64,000 nt of DNA from Isoetes taiwanensis (taxonomy: Eukaryota > Streptophyta > Lycopodiopsida > Isoetales > Isoetaceae), in the NCBI GenBank assembly GCA_021234155.1, contig JAJEKV010000013.1:14421877-14485876 (forward strand), in the 5' to 3' direction. A program made the position numbers and the translations under genes. Positions 59,322 through 64,000 of this stretch are shown piece by piece (position 1 is the stretch's first letter; each line of letters opens with the position of its first letter). Below the pieces are notes generated by a model. The model did no database searches and was not told the origin of the DNA. It worked only from the letters and a program-made list of their open reading frames with translations.

Positions 59322-59729
59322 CTATCCAGGGCCAACCTTAGGAATATCATAGTGCTCACTTAAATTTGCAAGGTATTGATTGAAGTCTTCAATTTTTTCT
59401 CTGTGGGATTTGCTAGCCACTTTTGCAAGGCGGGCAGCCTCAAGCTTCTGCTTCTGTTCGTAGTAACGCTTCTCGGCAGCAGTCCAGTGGTGAGGAGGCG
59501 CTTGGCCTTGTCTTCCATCTGGGACATTCTCATCCTTATCAGCAACCTGCAGTTCCAAAGAAGCTTCCCCAGATGCAGCAGATTCTTCTACCCCTTCTCC
59601 AGGTGCTTCATTTAAAAACTGGTACCGCATATCATTCTTTTTCTTCTTCTTTTTCAACTTCCCTGATTTCACATCAAGAGCCTTACCCTTGAGCTTCAGT
59701 TTTCCTCCAACAACAGTTTCATATGACAT
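59322..59729 (-). CDS. FAM32A-like nuclear protein
   Basis: A single coding exon of 135 residues. It begins MSYETVVGGKLKLKGKALDV, has a lysine run (KKKKKK), a variable acidic middle, then TAAEKRYYEQKQKLEAARLA and the conserved end SHREKIEDFNQYLANLSEHY DIPKVGPG, the signature of the FAM32A family. The human relative lies in the catalytic spliceosome, where its C-terminus reaches the active site; a similar role in plants is inferred. Residues after the lysine run are likely disordered. The 5' leader is split by an intron. The sequence is intact. Confidence 0.95.
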   Translation of the reverse strand: MSYETVVGGKLKLKGKALDVKSGKLKKKKKKNDMRYQFLNEAPGEGVEESAASGEASLELQVADKDENVPDGRQGQAPPHHWTAAEKRYYEQKQKLEAARLAKVASKSHREKIEDFNQYLANLSEHYDIPKVGPG

Positions 59730-59785
59730 TGCTACTTCTACTTGGTAGCTCAGATCTTACAAACCATTCAGATTTGGGTTTGCTC

Positions 59786-60097
59786 CTGCATAATGAACAA
59801 AGACACATGATCAACTTACTAGTACCCAGCTCTGTATAGCTACTGCCTTATTGCATGACCTAATCAAAGAAATTCAACAATAGCTAATTGCATGCCATGG
59901 GCATTAATTTAAATGCAAAGACTGTTCACCAGCGAAGTATATTTGAAGGGTATCTAGAGCAATTCAGAACCTATATTATGTATCATATTTGGTAGAATCC
60001 TTCTTTTTATATTCGTAAACGAACATGAAATTATTCAGCAAAAAAAGGATGCATTGCATAGCAAAAAGAGACGACGAATCACAAGATATTGGCGTAC
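59786..60097 (-). other. Intron in the 5' leader of the FAM32A-like gene
   Basis: On the minus strand exon 1 ends TGCTCACCAG before GTACGCC (60097) and exon 2 begins after ATTATGCAG (59786). Exon 1 contains ACCCTAAACC near 60135, a telo-box-like motif also seen before RPL27A. Confidence 0.65.
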
Positions 60098-60239
60098 CTG
60101 GTGAGCAGTCACCGAAGCCGGCGCAAGGTTTAGGGTACTTAGTCTCCTTTGCAAAAAAAAAAAAAAAGGGCCCCCATTTGTGGCCCTAGTACAGGAATTT
60201 CTTCGATGCAGGGAGAGAAGCACCCGCATGAGGGAAAAT

Positions 60240-61688
60240 TATAAGAAAACTAGTGAAAATCTATAGGTTCTTTAATTTTTCAATAATTAGGTTCAAAATA
60301 ATAAGTATGGTGCAACAAGTGATGGAATATGAATTTGCTTATGATACTTATGCGAGTCTGCGTTGTTCTTTAAATCGCCACTCATGCCTGTCACATAACG
60401 TCATTAGAATTATCAATGGCATATGTATAGGATGCCAAATATGTGATGCTTTATACAAATAGAAAACTTATACAAGTCCGCAACGACCAAAAGGCCATGG
60501 GAAGAAAATTGTTGTTTTCCATGTTTTATGCAAACATTATCAATAGCTTGAGACAAGAATACCATCATCACCAGCTTAATCATCACTATCAAATTAAGAG
60601 TGATTTTCCACTACAGTGGTGTCTTATAATTTAGCCATTTTAATTGGGCCACATAAGCAAATAAGAAAGAAATGGTTTTCTACTAGGAAAATAAAACATG
60701 TCCTATTTAGGTTTGGATAGGCTCAGTTCCTCCTTTTAAAAGGGCAGGATTGGGGCAAGGGGAGGGTATGGCGCCTAGTTATTAGCATGGGTTGTAAACT
60801 ACTATTGGCTTTAGCTTTAAAGAATTGTGCAATTCATAGTGGTTCTGTTGCAAATCATCAATCTCGTATTGAATTGAGCCATTATTATTGTGTAAAATAA
60901 AGGCTTTAAGTTTCATATTATAAACATACAAAAGTTTTCCCATCAAATTAGTGGCATCTTTTTATTTTTTACAACCGACATATCGGAGAGTTACCCTCTT
61001 TGTCTGCTGGGAAGTTCTAGTTGCTTGTGATGGTTTGGGACATGTGTTACGCATAACTATGATGGTGCCCGGGCTTGTTCTTTGGTGGAGCATCAAGTAG
61101 GCTCGTCGATCTTAAAGTTTGCAATTGCATTTGTCAAAATTAACAACTTGCAATACATGTAGAGAGAGGGTTTCAGATCATTATTGAATTCTTTTGTTTG
61201 GCCCATTTTATCCACTGATCATTGGTTAAATAAACATGCAACAGTACGAGAAGGCTAGGCACATTGCTATCAAGTAGCAAAAATGCAACTCTTGCAACCT
61301 AGAATCTCAACACAATTTGTAATGAAACCTCATGCTTTGTCCTAAAGTCTTATGTGCATATTTCCAAGTTTGTTACCTTATAGTAGAATATAGAAGCCTC
61401 TTCTAAGGTTTATTGTCCACACAAGTAAGCTCTCTATAACAATTTGACTTTTTGAGATGAAAAAATATGCTACACAAGCAAATAGATCTTCACAGCAGTT
61501 TATGTCTTTGTAAGGATCTCATAGTTTTATACAAATGTCTTTAAAGAGTTGGGAACATGAAGGAACAAGAATTGACAGAATGGAGTTTGGATCTATCCTT
61601 CTCCCACTGTGGTGATTAGAAGTCAAGAGCCATGTTTGCAGTAGCAAGACATTTGTTTAAGATCATTCTAGATGGCCAATAGATCCGA
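60240..61688. other. Stretch without recognisable genes
   Basis: AT-rich DNA between the FAM32A-like gene and the LTR element. No convincing reading frame, RNA gene or transposon end was seen. Confidence 0.55.
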
Positions 61689-61689
61689 A

Positions 61690-62197
61690 TGTTAGTCCTG
61701 TGCCTCCTGGGACAGGACTATTCATGCATACGACGGACCAAGTCAAGCTCAAGGATCCACAGACAGGCACGGGTCAGTAGTCCAAGGCCCAGCAGAAGAC
61801 CAAGCCGCAGACCACGCAGTCAAAGCCTGCGTCCGTCAACAAGAGGCGCCGCTCAGACAAGTGACGGCCCGTCACCGCCCGCGTCAGCGTCAGCGTGATT
61901 CTAGGCACTTCAAGAGGCACCGCCAACATTCCACCAAATCGGGCCTCCTTCCGAGAGTCGGCACCGAGATCATCGGAGTGTCTATATTGGGCCAAAGGCC
62001 ATTGTACTATATATATGAGTAGAGCTAGCACATGAGTTTTTAGATGAGTTTTGAGTCTTGTCTTCTCTGATCTTCTCGATTGTGAGAGCTCATGTATGTT
62101 CATCATTGATATCAAGGAAGCTTATCATTTTCCTCTCATTGTTCTCTTTGTTCTGTTTTTTCTTCTTCTTGTTCTTTTCTTGCAAATCCCCGTGACA
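61690..62197 (+). mobile_element. Left LTR of a retrotransposon
   Basis: The segment begins TGTTAGTCCTGT and ends CCCCGTGACA, so it has TGT...ACA borders. A TATATATA promoter motif is at about 62009 and a GAGCTCATG region near the end. It is followed directly by the gag reading frames. The sequence right after the end (TAGTCCCCCC) does not match a standard tRNA primer site, so the right border is tentative. The other LTR would lie beyond the window. Confidence 0.6.
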
Positions 62198-62276
62198 TAG
62201 TCCCCCCGGATTCTCTGTTAGATCCAAGGGTCCTCCACAGACATCTTCGCGGCGTTCGAACCCGGACCCCAAACAC

Positions 62277-64000
62277 ATGCCGCTGCCGCCGGGTGCGATT
62301 CGATCCTCATTTCTTTCATGCCGCCATGTGCGTAGAAACTTCACGCCGGAGGAAGAACTCCTTTCTCAGACGGCATCTCGCTTGGAGCGACATCATCGAA
62401 GGGAAGCTGTTCGCGACATGTATGGATCAGCTTACGACATTGAGGGCGGCCACATTCGGTCTCGGGCTCAGTCGGCGCCACCCACCCCTCGTGTCTGTCT
62501 GCGTCCGGTTCCGCCCCAAAGCGTGCAAACATTGCTCACAGCCTCAGTCACCTCATCACTATCAGGAGCCCTATCAGGCTCAACCTTCTCAACCTTACTT
62601 TCATACCCCTGATCCAGGGTAAAAATTAGTGGCTAAACTTAGCCAAATGGCGAAATTTTGGCCTTGATTGGAAAAAAAACGGCTAAACTATGTCCCTTTT
62701 TGGGCCAAAAAAAAGAAAATATTAGCCAAGTCTATTTCACGTCCCACCTCCATTTCGTCCAACTTTAGCTAATCGCAAGAAAGTATAAGTGCCAAAAATT
62801 GGAAATTTTAGCCAAAAGTTAGAAGCTTTTACGTCAAAGTTTGGCGTACTTTAGCCAAATTACTCTATAACCTTTGTTTCTACTATGCTCAGTTAATATT
62901 TAGGTCTTGAATTAGTGCAAAATAGTCAAACGATAGAAGATTTTTTTATTTTTTAATAAAAGTTTAGCCAAAAGTAAGAAAGTACAGGTCGCAAAATTTG
63001 AAAAGTTTAGCTTAACGATAGATGCTTTCACTTCAACTTTTGGCATACTTTAGCCAAGTCCAGTTCACCACTTTGGATATAAAAGTTCCTTAATTTTTTC
63101 CCTGCCCTGATCATGCCTACATTCATCACTCTTCAGGCCATACGCCTCTTCCTTCACAACCATCATCTCCCCCGGATGGGCAGGGATATCCACATGTCTC
63201 TTTTGCGCCTACCCAGGAATTTCCTTTCCCTACATTTCCCACCACTCTTCCTGTTTACAACCTTACCGACCTCAAAACCAATGCTCAGGCACCTTCAGTA
63301 CCTCCACCGCAGTCACCCCTTCATCAGGGTCTTTCCGGCACCATACCACCTCCAACTCCACCTCAATATCCTCACTATACCGTTCCTGTCCAGCCCAGCA
63401 CTTTCACCTCTACCTTTCAGACCCTTAAGCTGACTTATCCCACCTTTGGCAACACGAAAGGCAAACCATTAGACCAAAGTGCTCAGGCCCACATGGAAGA
63501 ATTTGAGGCTCTGGCTGTCCTGAATGGTCATGCGCAACCTCAACTGAAATTCCACATCTTTTCCACCACACTGCGTGGCTCCCCTCATCAATGGCTCATG
63601 TCCAACAAAAGCCACTGGAAACAAGATTGGTCGGAAATGAGAACTGCTTTTCTTTCTCACTATGGGACCACGGATGATGATCAGCTTCATCTCAAGCAAC
63701 TCAATGACCTTCAACAAGAGCCCACGGAGTCTGCCAGGGATTTTGCAGATCGACTTCACATTCCTTCCCAAAGAAGCTCAAGGAGTACCCCACCACGAGC
63801 CCGGATCTTGGTCTGGTTTCTCCAAGGACTTCCTCCGGCTATCCGACTCATGATGAATACTGCTGTAGAAGACTTTGGAGCGGGGCTATCGATCTTGTCA
63901 ATCACTCGTCAATGTTTCCTCCCGTGGCGTGGCTCTTTGGGAGCTCCCTTTCATTTCACCGTCATGGTTTCCCAGGACCGCTGTTCAACCTCAACACGCC
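62277..64000 (+). pseudogene. Retrotransposon gag, split by a hAT MITE and open to the window edge
   Basis: The first part reads FTPEEELLSQTASRLERHHR; it then changes frame to a Pro/Gln-rich stretch (YQEPYQAQPSQPYFHTPDP). The MITE at 62615-63104 interrupts it, and the frame resumes with DHAYIHHSSGHTPLPSQP. From about 63430 comes a Retrotrans_gag domain: YPTFGNTKGKPLDQSAQAH, HWKQDWSEMRTAFLSHYG, QLHLKQLNDLQQEPTESARD. It remains open to base 64000. Gag proteins form the particle in which reverse transcription occurs. The arrangement suggests a Ty3-like element, but pol is outside the window. Confidence 0.75.
62615..63104. mobile_element. hAT-type MITE of 490 bp with 8-bp target duplication
   Basis: Ends are CAGGGTAAAAATTA and TAATTTTTTCCCTG, inverted repeats with one mismatch; the flanking CCCTGATC is present at 62607-62614 and 63105-63112. 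Eight-bp duplications and CAGGG termini are typical of hAT elements. The inside is non-coding and holds many TTAGCCAA and GGCTAAA motifs in both orientations. Confidence 0.93.

Overview
The window is nuclear DNA of a land plant with a repeat-rich genome. Three host genes are clear: a plastid biotin carboxylase gene with 15 coding exons (51279-55404), a cytosolic ribosomal protein uL15/RPL27A gene with a telo-box leader (46830-47279), and a FAM32A-like gene with an intron in its 5' leader (59322-60200, minus). A PPR-type exon lies on the minus strand near 3.1-3.5 kb. The low gene density and the nested transposons fit a fern, lycophyte, gymnosperm or other large plant genome; the sequence alone does not fix the species.

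Layout. 1-6.7 kb: non-coding DNA with short tandem repeats, possible exons at the left edge and the PPR exon. 6.7-11.6 kb: a CACTA (En/Spm) transposase gene of eight exons in which a SET-domain exon lies in frame between the N-terminal Cys/His exon and the TNP2 transposase. 12.0-14.2 kb: left part of a second CACTA-like element with two related proteins of unknown family. 14.2-15.7 kb: a detached piece of a 1.1-kb GC-rich repeat. 15.7-17.4 kb: decayed LTR retrotransposon. 19.5-37.7 kb: a minus-strand LINE whose 5' end carries tandem 1.1-kb monomers, with a younger LINE nested in it (12-bp target duplication) and a second partial copy of the same LINE joined to the array. 38.0-44.1 kb: a CACTA-like element without transposase that carries a degenerate protein kinase, a spliced accessory gene and four 60-nt hairpin units. 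44.2-46.0 kb: LINE ORF1 remnant cut by that element. 46.7-60.2 kb: the three host genes separated by foldback elements, tandem duplications and a LINE fragment. 61.7-64.0 kb: left LTR and gag of a retrotransposon, its gag split by a 490-bp hAT-type MITE with an 8-bp target duplication.

The most unusual content is in the mobile DNA: a SET domain built in frame into a CACTA transposase gene, a pseudokinase in a related element, and a plant LINE with long 5' monomers resembling in layout the promoter monomers of mouse L1. Premature stops in the CACTA-like elements are all TAG or TGA, as expected from decay of methylated CAG and CGA codons. The host genes act in separate pathways (plastid fatty-acid synthesis, translation, nuclear RNA-linked function) and show no sign of joint regulation.
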